Notes under the pieces: generated by a model | Told to the model about the DNA's origin: nothing | Databases searched by the model: none | Seen by the model: the letters and a program-made list of their open reading frames with translations, nothing else | Made by a program: the position numbers and the translations under genes | In this document: in pieces, positions 16,399 to 24,402 of the stretch | Numbering within the stretch: position 1 is the stretch's first letter | Layout: each line of letters begins with the position of its first letter | Assembly (NCBI RefSeq): GCF_003014655.1 | Contig: NZ_PYAT01000005.1 | Location: 62,001 to 126,000, forward strand | DNA from: Planomicrobium soli | Lineage (GTDB): Bacteria > Bacillota > Bacilli > Bacillales_A > Planococcaceae | Direction: 5' to 3' | Length of the DNA stretch: 64,000 nt

Positions 16399-17146
16399 GC
16401 TCATTGGCCTCCTCGTTTTTTAAATGGCCGGAGCGATTGATTTTGGTCTGCAGATAAATTGAATTGAATTCAGACTCATCTCCCCATAGAGATGCTCTTC
16501 CGCTAAGCGGCAATCCGGCCTCTTGAAGCGCAGCCATTTTTTTCGGGTTGTTGGTGATTAACGTTACCGGTTTTGAACGCAATGTTTTCAAAACGGCGAT
16601 GGCGTCTCCATAATTGCGGGAATCATCGACAAAGCCCAGACTCTCATTCGCTTCAACCGTATCATAGCCATTTTCTTGCAGAACATAAGCCATCGCTTTG
16701 CTGAAAAGACCGATTCCCCGTCCTTCATGATTTGCCAGATAAAACAAAGCACCTGTGCCAGAATCTACGATTTGCTTCATTGATTGTTTCAATTGGAACC
16801 CACAGTCGCAGCGTTTGCTGCCGAAGATATCACCCGTATGGCAAATAGAATGCATGCGGATCAACGCATTATCCGCTTGCTCAAAATCACCGTAAACCAA
16901 TACGCTTGATTGCTGGTATTCGGCTAAATTGGAAGAAGAGAGCTTTTCGATAATACGTCCGTAATCGTCAGTCACTTCATCGTAATTAAGCCAGCAATAC
17001 CAATTGAATACGACCGTTTCGTCGTATAAGTTGACCGGCAATCGAATCGGCCCCACCAAGTAGATTGCTCCTTCATCAGAAGGAATCATTTTTATTTTAT
17101 CTTTTAAAACTTCAAAAACTTTTGGTTCTAATTTCATACTCACCAT
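16385..17146 (-). CDS. ribA: GTP cyclohydrolase II (stand-alone)
   Basis: 253 residues. The zinc-binding region RMHSICHTGDIFGSKRCDCG has Cys102, Cys113 and Cys115, followed by NHEGRGIGL, NYGDAIAVL and ITNNPKK. It opens the GTP imidazole ring to give the diaminopyrimidine precursor of riboflavin. The catalytic core begins about 45 residues later than in the short E. coli enzyme, so there is an extra N-terminal segment, and it lacks the RibB half found in Bacillus RibA. The motif is also somewhat divergent (SIC rather than SEC). AAGGGGG seven bases before ATG. First gene of a three-gene operon. Confidence 0.88.
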   Translation of the reverse strand: MVSMKLEPKVFEVLKDKIKMIPSDEGAIYLVGPIRLPVNLYDETVVFNWYCWLNYDEVTDDYGRIIEKLSSSNLAEYQQSSVLVYGDFEQADNALIRMHSICHTGDIFGSKRCDCGFQLKQSMKQIVDSGTGALFYLANHEGRGIGLFSKAMAYVLQENGYDTVEANESLGFVDDSRNYGDAIAVLKTLRSKPVTLITNNPKKMAALQEAGLPLSGRASLWGDESEFNSIYLQTKINRSGHLKNEEANEHVAP

Positions 17147-17161
17147 AAACTTACCCCCTTA

Positions 17162-17217
17162 AACTATACATTTCTAATTTGTATAGTTATCATACTACAA
17201 CTACTTACTAAAAGTAA
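17162..17217 (-). promoter_or_regulatory. promoter and palindromic operator of ribA-ribD operon
   Basis: On the - strand, a -10 TATGAT (17189-17194) lies 17 bases from a weak -35 TTACTT (17212-17217). Immediately downstream of the -10 is a perfect 9-9-9 inverted repeat, AACTATACA / TGTATAGTT (17162-17170 and 17180-17188), just where a repressor would block transcription start. There is no room for, and no trace of, an FMN riboswitch in the roughly 40-base leader. Confidence 0.55.
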
Positions 17218-17323
17218 TCTATAAAATCTTCTACTTTCTATATTTATTTGAATTAAAGAGAATTAATAAATACTAATAGAAGAAAAGCCATACAAGCCAC
17301 ACTGTTTAAATATTTATACTGTT

Positions 17324-17374
17324 TTGCAAAGGGAAGATGAATATGATATATTGTCTACATTAGAATGATTCTAA
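17324..17374 (+). promoter_or_regulatory. ferritin promoter with PerR/Fur-type box
   Basis: TTGCAA (17324-17329), a 17-base spacer and TATATT (17347-17352) precede a perfect 7-1-7 palindrome TTAGAATGATTCTAA (17360-17374) at the expected start point. It matches the PerR/Fur consensus layout (TTATAATnATTATAA) with one symmetric substitution in each half (G/C for T/A), so iron- or peroxide-linked repression is likely. Confidence 0.75.
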
Positions 17375-17396
17375 ATAAGGAAGAGGAGGAAGACAC

Positions 17397-17897
17397 ATGT
17401 TACCAGCAAAATTGACATTAGCTTTAAATAATCAGTTTAATAACGAATTACAAGCGGCCCATTCGTACACCGCAATGGCAGCCTATTTTTCAAAAAAAGG
17501 GTATCATGGTTTCGCCAATTTCTATTTAGTGCAATCGCAAGAAGAGCATTTCCATGCAATGAAATTTTATCATTTTTTGGTCACTATGGATGAGAAGCCG
17601 GTATTGCAAGCCTTGGCAGAACCGAAAAACCATTATGCAGATGCGATGGACGTGCTTGAAAGCTCTTTGGCCCAAGAAAAAGATGTAACAAGCCACATCT
17701 ATGCGCTCGTCACATTAGCCGCTGACTTGCAGGAACATGCCACTGCATCTTTCTTAGATTGGTTTATTGAAGAACAAATGGAAGAAGAAAAACTCTTCCG
17801 CGACATCATTACCCGGATGAAGAACATCGAAGAAGGCGGCGAATACTTCTTGAGAATGAATGATGAATTTGCGGCCCGCAGAATGGAAGAAGGATAA
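17397..17897 (+). CDS. ftnA: non-haem ferritin
   Basis: 166 residues forming a 24-mer iron-storage shell. The ferroxidase ligands fall at the same numbers as in E. coli FtnA: Glu17, Glu50, His53, Glu94, Gln127 and Glu130. This shows a complete, active-type H-chain-like site and argues against Dps. RBS GAGGAGGAAG directly upstream. A PerR/Fur-type palindrome overlaps the promoter start. It is followed by a terminator and then by FetAB-like iron exporter genes, so the locus as a whole handles excess iron. Confidence 0.93.
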   Translation: MLPAKLTLALNNQFNNELQAAHSYTAMAAYFSKKGYHGFANFYLVQSQEEHFHAMKFYHFLVTMDEKPVLQALAEPKNHYADAMDVLESSLAQEKDVTSHIYALVTLAADLQEHATASFLDWFIEEQMEEEKLFRDIITRMKNIEEGGEYFLRMNDEFAARRMEEG

Positions 17898-17910
17898 ATA
17901 GCGAAAAGAT

Positions 17911-17937
17911 GGCACACGCTTTCTTGTGTGCCTTTTT
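17911..17937 (+). terminator. terminator of ferritin gene
   Basis: GGCACAC (17911-17917) with GTGTGCC (17926-17932), then TTTTT. A modest stem; some readthrough into the transporter genes 25 bases later is possible. Confidence 0.75.
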
Positions 17938-17961
17938 ACTGTTTTAAAAGGAAGTGGCAAC

Positions 17962-18693
17962 ATGTCGATTGATTACAAACCAGCCGTCCATTTTAATCAT
18001 GTCAGTTACACCATTGGCGAAAATCAAATATTAAGAAGCATCACCGGTTCGTTTCCAGAAGGTAGAATAACAACTTTGGTCGGTCCATCGGGGGCTGGAA
18101 AGACCACCTTATTGAAATTGTGCAACGGGTTGTTATCGCCTACTATGGGTGAGCTGTATGTTCAAGGACAGCTGATCGAGAGCTACGAACCAACTGAATT
18201 GCGGCGCTTGGTCGGAATTGCACTCCAAAGTGCCCCGATGATCAGTGGCACTGTTTATGACAATTTAGCTTTGCCGATGGTGCTTCAAAGCAAAAAGTTT
18301 TCCAAAGAAGCTGGGAGGCGATTATTGCGGGATGTCGGGCTGGAGGAAGAATTCCTGCAACGGAAGATCAACGATTTATCAGGCGGACAGCGCCAAAAAG
18401 TTTCTATTGCACGGACACTGGTAAATCAGCCCAACATTCTATTGCTTGACGAAATTACTTCGTCCCTAGATCGGACTTCGCAAAAGGAAATCGAAGAACT
18501 TATCGTTGCAATCAATCGAAAATACGGGACGACCATTATCTGGATTACGCACAATTTGCAGCAGGCACTGGAAATCGGCTATTTTACGTGGGTTATGATG
18601 GATGGTGAAGTGGTTGAAACCGGCAGAAGCGAACTGTTGAAGTCGCCGGCTACTGACAAAGCTAGAAATTTTATAAAAGGAGGGGCGGTATGA
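17962..18693 (+). CDS. iron-export ABC ATPase, FetA/YbbL-like
   Basis: About 243 residues. Walker A GPSGAGKTT, signature LSGGQRQK and Walker B ILLLDEITSSLD, with H-loop WITHN. The family assignment to FetA (an ATPase that partners an UPF0014 permease to export iron under peroxide stress) comes mainly from the permease directly downstream, with which it overlaps by four bases. Start ATG 17962 follows AAAGGAAG; the upstream in-frame ATG at 17926 lies inside the ferritin terminator and is ignored. Confidence 0.85.
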   Translation: MSIDYKPAVHFNHVSYTIGENQILRSITGSFPEGRITTLVGPSGAGKTTLLKLCNGLLSPTMGELYVQGQLIESYEPTELRRLVGIALQSAPMISGTVYDNLALPMVLQSKKFSKEAGRRLLRDVGLEEEFLQRKINDLSGGQRQKVSIARTLVNQPNILLLDEITSSLDRTSQKEIEELIVAINRKYGTTIIWITHNLQQALEIGYFTWVMMDGEVVETGRSELLKSPATDKARNFIKGGAV

Positions 18694-19439
18694 GTTACTG
18701 GACTCTGTCGATTACGTTGATCTTTGTTGCTTTGCCGCTCTTGCTTTCGAAAACGCTGAACCTGGGATTAGAAAGGGATACCATGGTCGCAACGATACGC
18801 TCTATTATTCAGTTGCTGGCCGTTGGCTATATTTTAAAATTCGTTTTTGATTCCGAAAGCTTAATGTATATTTTCTTGATGGTCACCTTAATGATTGTCG
18901 CTGCCACACACAACGCCCAAAAAAAGGGGGCGGCAATTAGAGGTATTGTCTGGAAAGTAGCCGCAACGTTAGTATTTGTGGAAGTGTTGACGCAAAGTGT
19001 CTTGCTTGGTTTTGGGATTACACCTCCTACTGCGCAGTACATCATCTCAATCAGCGGCATGGTTATTGGAAATTCAATGGTCTTATCAATATTATTTCTA
19101 AACCGCTTTACTGCTGAAGTTGAAGCGCATCAGGATGAAACGGAGCTTGTCTTGTCTCTCGGAGGAACACCCAAACAAGCAATACATACTCAGTTGATGC
19201 ATTCCATCAAAGCGAGCATGATTCCGACAATCGAAAGCCAAAAAACAGTAGGTCTTGTCCAGCTTCCAGGAATGATGAGCGGCCAAATTATTGCAGGAGC
19301 AGATCCGATTCAAGCGGTGCAATTTCAACTGCTTATTATGTTCCTGCTTTTAACGACTGCTGCAGTGACCAGCATCATGCTTGGGTTTTTATCTTATCCC
19401 ACTTTGTTCAATCAACGGATGCAACTATTAAAAAACTGA
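18690..19439 (+). CDS. iron-export ABC permease, FetB/YbbM-like (UPF0014)
   Basis: 249 residues with about seven membrane helices. The conserved UPF0014 segment reads GMVIGNSMVLSILFLNRF followed by LSLGGTPKQA and IPTIESQKTVGLVQLPGMMSGQIIAGADP. The last of these is the signature of FetB. It would form the membrane part of an iron exporter with the ATPase encoded upstream. The overlap (ATGA) suggests coupled translation, and the ferritin gene next door supports an iron-detoxification role. RBS AAAGGAGGGG. Confidence 0.88.
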   Translation: MSYWTLSITLIFVALPLLLSKTLNLGLERDTMVATIRSIIQLLAVGYILKFVFDSESLMYIFLMVTLMIVAATHNAQKKGAAIRGIVWKVAATLVFVEVLTQSVLLGFGITPPTAQYIISISGMVIGNSMVLSILFLNRFTAEVEAHQDETELVLSLGGTPKQAIHTQLMHSIKASMIPTIESQKTVGLVQLPGMMSGQIIAGADPIQAVQFQLLIMFLLLTTAAVTSIMLGFLSYPTLFNQRMQLLKN

Positions 19440-19463
19440 CCTGCTATGGGTCAGCTTTTTTTA
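19431..19463. terminator. terminator of fetB-like gene
   Basis: CTGACC paired with GGTCAG around a TGCTATG loop, A-run before and T-run after, overlapping the stop codon. Confidence 0.75.
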
Positions 19464-20510
19464 ATCGATTTGAAATTTTCCGGATCCGGGCAACTCTTCA
19501 ATAAAGTGAGATCCAAAAAGTCCGGCGGGTGTAAAGCTTCCGCCTTTGTGATTGTTTGGTAGAAGCTTTTCTACTACAGCGAGTGATCCATAAACGGTCA
19601 AGTCATATACATTAGCGGTTTGGATGCGTACTGTCTTTACTTGGCCCGCTGGGTTTTGCGCTTCTCCCCATACAAAAGCCGGAGCGTTGGACCGCAATGT
19701 TTCATCAGGTCCGCTAACATTACGGTCCACCCAATCCGTCAACTTTTTTTGCATAAATGAAGTTGCAAGAACAGGACCAAAGCCGGCGAGTAAGCGTGCT
19801 CCTAAAATGCGATGTTTCGGCATTGGAATGTAAGTGGAAATGTTGGGAATGCCGGTTGTGTGGAAAGCCGTCGATACATCTCCCCATGGAATACCCATTG
19901 CTGGGCGTGCTCCTCTGCCAAAGTCGATAATCCGGCGCTGGCTTCCAAGGGGTACGGGAGTCAATGCCCCATTTTGGCGTACCGCGCTTCCTGACCCCAA
20001 TCCTTGAATCATTGTTTTCATTGTTCCTGGAGATATTCCGGAATCTGAATCGAATCCAAGTGAAAGGCGGTTAGCATCCGGCATTAGTTCTTTTAGCTTT
20101 AACGCAATACAATCGGTTGGGATAACATCGAAACCGACGCCTGAACAAAGAACGACGCCGTGTTCTTCGGCCAGCCGATTCTTTGCTTGCGTATGTTCGA
20201 AAACAGCAATTTCGCCAGTTATATCCAAGTAATGGGTTTTAGCTGCGATACAAGCCTCGATCATAGGGGCGCTTGTGTTGCTGAAAGGCCCCGCACAGTG
20301 AAGAACCAAGTCAATGTCTTCGAGAAACTTGGAAGCATCGGCATTGATGGGGAATTCACGAACTTCTAGTTTTAATTTGATGGCTAGAGGCAAAAGATTT
20401 TCTTCGCTGCGGCCCCCAAGAACAGGAGACATGCCTCGTTTTACCGCTTCATGAGCAATGAGGTCCCCTGTATAGCCGCTTGCTCCGTAAATCATCCATT
20501 TTTTTTTCAT
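19461..20510 (-). CDS. saccharopine dehydrogenase-like NAD(P)-binding protein (trans-acting enoyl reductase type)
   Basis: About 349 residues. N-terminal Rossmann motif YGASGYTGDLIAHEA, then GGRSEENL and LVLHCAGPFSNTSAPMIEAC, which is typical of the saccharopine-dehydrogenase-like family (SCCPDH / mycobacterial Rv2449c type) and includes an AGPF contact and YLDITGE. The true lysine-pathway dehydrogenase differs in length and motifs. Members reduce unknown substrates; some act as trans enoyl reductases in lipid synthesis. ATG 20510 with AGAGGA eight bases upstream is preferred over the longer frame. Single gene. Confidence 0.8.
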   Translation of the reverse strand: MKKKWMIYGASGYTGDLIAHEAVKRGMSPVLGGRSEENLLPLAIKLKLEVREFPINADASKFLEDIDLVLHCAGPFSNTSAPMIEACIAAKTHYLDITGEIAVFEHTQAKNRLAEEHGVVLCSGVGFDVIPTDCIALKLKELMPDANRLSLGFDSDSGISPGTMKTMIQGLGSGSAVRQNGALTPVPLGSQRRIIDFGRGARPAMGIPWGDVSTAFHTTGIPNISTYIPMPKHRILGARLLAGFGPVLATSFMQKKLTDWVDRNVSGPDETLRSNAPAFVWGEAQNPAGQVKTVRIQTANVYDLTVYGSLAVVEKLLPNNHKGGSFTPAGLFGSHFIEELPGSGKFQID

Positions 20511-20710
20511 TTGCTGTATCCTCTTTTCCGGTTGCTTTTGTACGTGTCGGCATGGAAGTGTAAAGTAATTCCCCTGCAATTTACTTGAAAGCTTGGATTT
20601 ACACACAGTTGGTTAGCCGCAGCAGAAGCTAAGCTTATTGTTCTTTGCTATCTAAGAAAAGACTGTCCCCATTAGTATAATTTAAAGGCGCCAACTGCGT
20701 ATAGGAGGCA

Positions 20711-21118
20711 TTACAGGTATTTTTGCATGCCAGGTGCATCGGCAGGACGTGCTTCAAAGCCGTATTTTTTATAAAACCCTATTTTTCCTTTTGCACTTGC
20801 CAGCTGAATTTGTTTCATGCCGTCCCTTTGGCATTTTGCTATAAGCATAGTCAATATTTCGCTTCCGATGCCTTGTTGCTGATAATCCGGATGAACGATC
20901 ATATCGGCAATCAAAGTTTGATAAATTCCATCTGAAATAATGCGGCCTGTTCCAATTAATTGTGCACCGCTATAGGCACAAACCATAAAATAGCTATTGC
21001 GGACCGCTTTTGCCAAATTATCCGGTGTAAAGTTGTATTTGGCGTTCCACCCGGTTGTTTCGAACAAAGCAAAAAAAGCTTCTTTTTCAGGAATTGAGTG
21101 TTCATAACGTATGCCCAT
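20711..21118 (-). CDS. GNAT-family N-acetyltransferase
   Basis: 135 residues. The acetyl-CoA-binding core is MIVHPDYQQQGIGSEILTMLI (V-x-P-x-x-Q-x-x-G-I-G), followed by IQLASAKGKIGFYKKYGFEARP, the usual last strand-helix-strand with the catalytic-region Tyr. RBS GGAGGAC seven bases before ATG. It resembles the short YjdJ/ElaA-like GNATs; substrate unknown. Single gene; the 200 bases upstream (20511-20710) hold nothing else. Confidence 0.85.
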   Translation of the reverse strand: MGIRYEHSIPEKEAFFALFETTGWNAKYNFTPDNLAKAVRNSYFMVCAYSGAQLIGTGRIISDGIYQTLIADMIVHPDYQQQGIGSEILTMLIAKCQRDGMKQIQLASAKGKIGFYKKYGFEARPADAPGMQKYL

Positions 21119-21273
21119 GTTAAGTCCTCCATCCTAGTTGTTTAGTCATTATCATGGCATCTAGTGCTGATAATTGCCAGAAAACTACTAAGAGTTTTCA
21201 GAAAAAGTAAAAACGGGAAGAGAGGGGTAGAAAACGAAGCAGCTGATTCGCTTCATACAAAGGAGAGGGTAGA

Positions 21274-22266
21274 ATGAACAAAATCCATCTTATTCCTTAT
21301 CGCATTGAAGAAATAACCACTGTAGCTCCGCAGGTTCCGGAAGGAGTCCGGATGATCAAAGCCCCGGAAGTATGGGAAAGAGCCGGCAGTGGGAAAAACA
21401 ATGTTATAGCCATTCTTGATACGGGGTGCCAATCCGATCATCCCGATTTGGAAGACCGCATTATTGCCGGCCGAAATTTTACGCCGGATTACAACCATGA
21501 CGAAGCAAATTTCGAAGACAATAATGGCCACGGCACGCATGTTGCCGGAACAGCTGCCGCTGCTTTAAGAGAGGATAGCATTGCAGGCGTGGCACCAGAA
21601 GCGCAGTTGCTCATTTTAAAAGTGCTGGACGCCGAAGGCAGCGGCGATTACGCACGAATTATTGAAGGGATTCATCATGCAATTGATTGGATGGGTCCAA
21701 ATGGTGAGAAGACAACTGTTATTTCAATGTCGCTTGGCGGACCGGATGACGTGCCGGAACTTCATGAAGCGATTAAGCGCGCTGTAAACGAGGGAATCCC
21801 GGTCGTTTGCGCCGCTGGAAACGAAGGTGATAACAGCCCGCAAACCGATGAACTAGGTTATCCGGGCGCGTATAAGGAAGTTATTCAAGTTGGTGCTGTG
21901 GATTTTAACCGGAAAATTGCGTCGTTCAGCAATACAAATGACGAGATTGACCTTGTGGCTCCTGGTGTTAATATACATTCAGCTTATTTGGAAGGCAAAT
22001 ATGCCAGCTTGTCCGGAACATCGATGGCGACGCCTCATGTTTCAGGTGCTTTAGCTCTCATTAAAAACATTGCTGAAAAGGAGTTTGCCCGCAAACTGAC
22101 AGAAGCGGAATTGTATGCCCAGCTTGTCCGAAGAACTGTACCGCTCGGTTATCCGAAAACAGCTGAAGGAAATGGGCTGCTGGAACTGGATGCTTTAGAG
22201 AGACTTGAATATTTATTGGCGGAACCAAACGCTTCTTTGGACTTAGACAATGAAGGAGGCGTATAA
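21274..22266 (+). CDS. ispA: intracellular subtilisin-like serine protease
   Basis: 330 residues, subtilase without signal peptide. The catalytic triad is Asp49 (ILDTG), His86 (NGHGTH) and Ser250 (GTSMATP), with oxyanion Asn183 (AGNEG). Residues 6-9 are LIPY, the short inhibitory propeptide motif that distinguishes intracellular subtilisins (ISP) from secreted ones; cleavage behind it activates the enzyme. It degrades cytosolic protein in stationary phase. RBS AGGAGAGG. Length is typical for ISP. Single gene. Confidence 0.93.
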   Translation: MNKIHLIPYRIEEITTVAPQVPEGVRMIKAPEVWERAGSGKNNVIAILDTGCQSDHPDLEDRIIAGRNFTPDYNHDEANFEDNNGHGTHVAGTAAAALREDSIAGVAPEAQLLILKVLDAEGSGDYARIIEGIHHAIDWMGPNGEKTTVISMSLGGPDDVPELHEAIKRAVNEGIPVVCAAGNEGDNSPQTDELGYPGAYKEVIQVGAVDFNRKIASFSNTNDEIDLVAPGVNIHSAYLEGKYASLSGTSMATPHVSGALALIKNIAEKEFARKLTEAELYAQLVRRTVPLGYPKTAEGNGLLELDALERLEYLLAEPNASLDLDNEGGV

Positions 22267-22345
22267 TCTATAAGGGTTTATTGAAACTTATAAATCTTTG
22301 CTTCTTTATTAAGAAGTTGACAAGTTATTGAGGGGGAAAACAGCA

Positions 22346-23773
22346 GTGTCTACAGAGATAAAAACGGGAGAAGTAAATTGGCGCTCCCTTTTAATATGCG
22401 TAGCGATCGGCCTCGCATTGTGGTTTGTTCCAGCACCTGGCGGGCTAGATGCCGAAGCTTGGCATTTGTTCAGTATTTTTGTGGCGACTATAGTGGCGCT
22501 GGTGATTAAGCCGGTGCCGATGGGCAGTACAGCGATTATTGCCTTGACGCTTATCGTATTGACGAAAACATTAACGTTAGAACAATCTTTAAGCGGGTTT
22601 CAAAATACTACCATTTGGTTGATTGTTATTGCTTTCTTTATTTCCCGCGGCTTTATCAAAACAGGTCTCGGGACAAGGATCGCTTATATTTTTGTCCGGC
22701 TTTTCGGGAAAAAAACATTGGGATTGTCTTATTCGATGCTTTTCAGCGATCTTATATTGGCACCTGCAATGCCTTCTAATACCGCACGTGCCGGCGGAAT
22801 TATCTTTCCGATCATCCGCTCGCTTTCCGAAACGTATGAATCGAGAGCCGGAGACGGCACAGAGCGGAGAGTCGGAGCCTTTTTAACAAAAGTATCTTTT
22901 CAAGGCGATATGATCACTTCAGCTATGTTTGTTACTGCAATGGCCGCCAATCCATTAGCGGTTCAAATTACGCAAGATATCACGGGTGAAACGATCACTT
23001 GGGGAGGATGGGCGTTGGCGGCGATTGTGCCGGGCCTTATCAGCCTCATTATAATTCCATTAGTCATCTACAAACTATACCCGCCGGAATTAAAAGAGAC
23101 TCCAGAAGCTGCTGATATTGCCGGCCGGAAGTTGAAAGAGATGGGACCGCTAAAACGCGAAGAAAAGTTCATGATCGGCGTGTTCCTCTTATTGCTTACT
23201 CTTTGGATTTTCGGCACCAATTTTGGCATCAATGCTACTACAAGTGCATTTGTCGGTCTTTGTGTGCTCTTGCTGACACAAGTTCTTACTTGGTCAGACA
23301 TTAAAAAAGAAGAAGGAGCTTGGGATACGCTCGTTTGGTTTGCTGTACTGGTCATGATGGCGAGTTATTTGAATGAGCTGGGAATGATTCCATGGTTCAG
23401 CGGTCTCATGCAAGAATCAGCAACTCAATTGTCCTGGATGGCGGCGCTGATTGTGCTGGCAATTGTCTATTTTTACTCCCATTACTTTTTTGCAAGCAAC
23501 ACTGCGCACGTCAGTGCGATGTACGCTGCGTTCTTGTCAGTTATTGTAGCGGCTGGGGCACCGCCTCTTCTTTCTGCTTTAATACTGGCATTTTTCAGTA
23601 ATTTGTTTGGATGCTTAACTCATTATGGAGCTGGCCCTGCACCGGTCTTTTTCGGAAGCGGCTATGTAAGCCAACAAAAATGGTGGATGCTAGGATTTAT
23701 CATTTCCATTATCCATATCATTGTGTGGATAGGCGCTGGAGGGCTATGGTGGAAACTTCTGGGCCTTTGGTAA
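22346..23773 (+). CDS. DASS-family (SLC13) sodium:anion symporter
   Basis: About 475 residues with 11-12 membrane helices. DASS landmarks are LAPAMPSNTARAGGIIFPII (SNT motif 1) and FFASNTAHVSAMYAAFL (SNT motif 2), each followed by proline- or alanine-rich hairpins. These bind sodium and a dicarboxylate such as malate, 2-oxoglutarate or citrate. GAGGGGG eight to nine bases before GTG 22346 decides that start; the upstream TTG 22328 lies at the edge of the RBS. Single gene with its own terminator. Confidence 0.9.
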   Translation: MSTEIKTGEVNWRSLLICVAIGLALWFVPAPGGLDAEAWHLFSIFVATIVALVIKPVPMGSTAIIALTLIVLTKTLTLEQSLSGFQNTTIWLIVIAFFISRGFIKTGLGTRIAYIFVRLFGKKTLGLSYSMLFSDLILAPAMPSNTARAGGIIFPIIRSLSETYESRAGDGTERRVGAFLTKVSFQGDMITSAMFVTAMAANPLAVQITQDITGETITWGGWALAAIVPGLISLIIIPLVIYKLYPPELKETPEAADIAGRKLKEMGPLKREEKFMIGVFLLLLTLWIFGTNFGINATTSAFVGLCVLLLTQVLTWSDIKKEEGAWDTLVWFAVLVMMASYLNELGMIPWFSGLMQESATQLSWMAALIVLAIVYFYSHYFFASNTAHVSAMYAAFLSVIVAAGAPPLLSALILAFFSNLFGCLTHYGAGPAPVFFGSGYVSQQKWWMLGFIISIIHIIVWIGAGGLWWKLLGLW

Positions 23774-23816
23774 AGATGGGAAGTATAAAAACTGAAGGAT
23801 AAAACATAAATCAAGA

Positions 23817-23853
23817 GTTCCTCTTCTAATTAATAGGAGAGGAACCTTTTTTT
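23817..23853 (+). terminator. terminator of DASS gene
   Basis: GTTCCTCTTCT (23817-23827) with AGGAGAGGAAC (23835-23845), loop AATTAAT, seven Ts. Confidence 0.88.
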
Positions 23854-23913
23854 GTTAGAAGACCTTTTTTAAGAGCCGAACAAAATTAGCATACCAACCG
23901 GTATTTTATTTTA

Positions 23914-23942
23914 TTGACTTGTAAAATTATACATGTTTTAAT
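23914..23942 (+). promoter_or_regulatory. promoter of DUF485-actP operon
   Basis: TTGACT (23914-23919), 17-base spacer, TTTAAT (23937-23942), 44 bases before the first start codon. Confidence 0.6.
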
Positions 23943-23985
23943 TGTGTTTAGATTCAGAAAATTAAATTATAAAGGGGTGTTACTA

Positions 23986-24402
23986 ATGGCGAAAACTGTT
24001 GCGGGAGGCAAAACGCGTGTTGTTCAAGGCGAGAGTAAAAAGCGCAATCAAGAAAGCGGAACAGTAAAAGGAAATAATGTTAAAGAAGCAAAGCCGGATT
24101 TCGATGCAATTGAGGCATCTGCAAGCTTCAGAGAACTGATGAAAAAGAAAAAGGCGTTTTTAGTTCCGACGACAATCTTATTTTTAGGTTTGTATCTTCT
24201 TTTTAACTTTATTATTTCGTATACCAATTGGCTGGAAAAGTCTTTTATCGGGGATATTTCCTGGGTATGGGTATTTGCTTTTGGACTATTCGCTATGACT
24301 TGGATACTTGTAACCGTTTACATGAAACGGGCGGAAAAGTTTGATGAAATGGCTGTAAAAACACTAAAAGAATTCAATTACGATAAGGAGGAAAATCTAT
24401 GA
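23986..24402 (+). CDS. DUF485 small membrane protein (YjcH-like partner of ActP)
   Basis: About 138 residues. A charged N-terminal region with Gly/Lys (residues 1-35) is followed by two membrane helices (TTILFLGLYLLFNFIISY and WVWVFAFGLFAMTWILVTVYM) and a short cytoplasmic tail. DUF485 proteins are consistently encoded just before acetate/cation symporters (yjcH-actP in E. coli); here the stop overlaps the next start by four bases. Probably an accessory subunit. The N-terminal extension is longer than in YjcH. AAAGGGG precedes ATG 23986. Confidence 0.88.
   Translation: MAKTVAGGKTRVVQGESKKRNQESGTVKGNNVKEAKPDFDAIEASASFRELMKKKKAFLVPTTILFLGLYLLFNFIISYTNWLEKSFIGDISWVWVFAFGLFAMTWILVTVYMKRAEKFDEMAVKTLKEFNYDKEENL

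Noticed and set aside
17147-17260. FMN riboswitch before ribA
   Set aside because: The leader is only about 40 bases long from the predicted start point and has none of the conserved RFN-element sequences.
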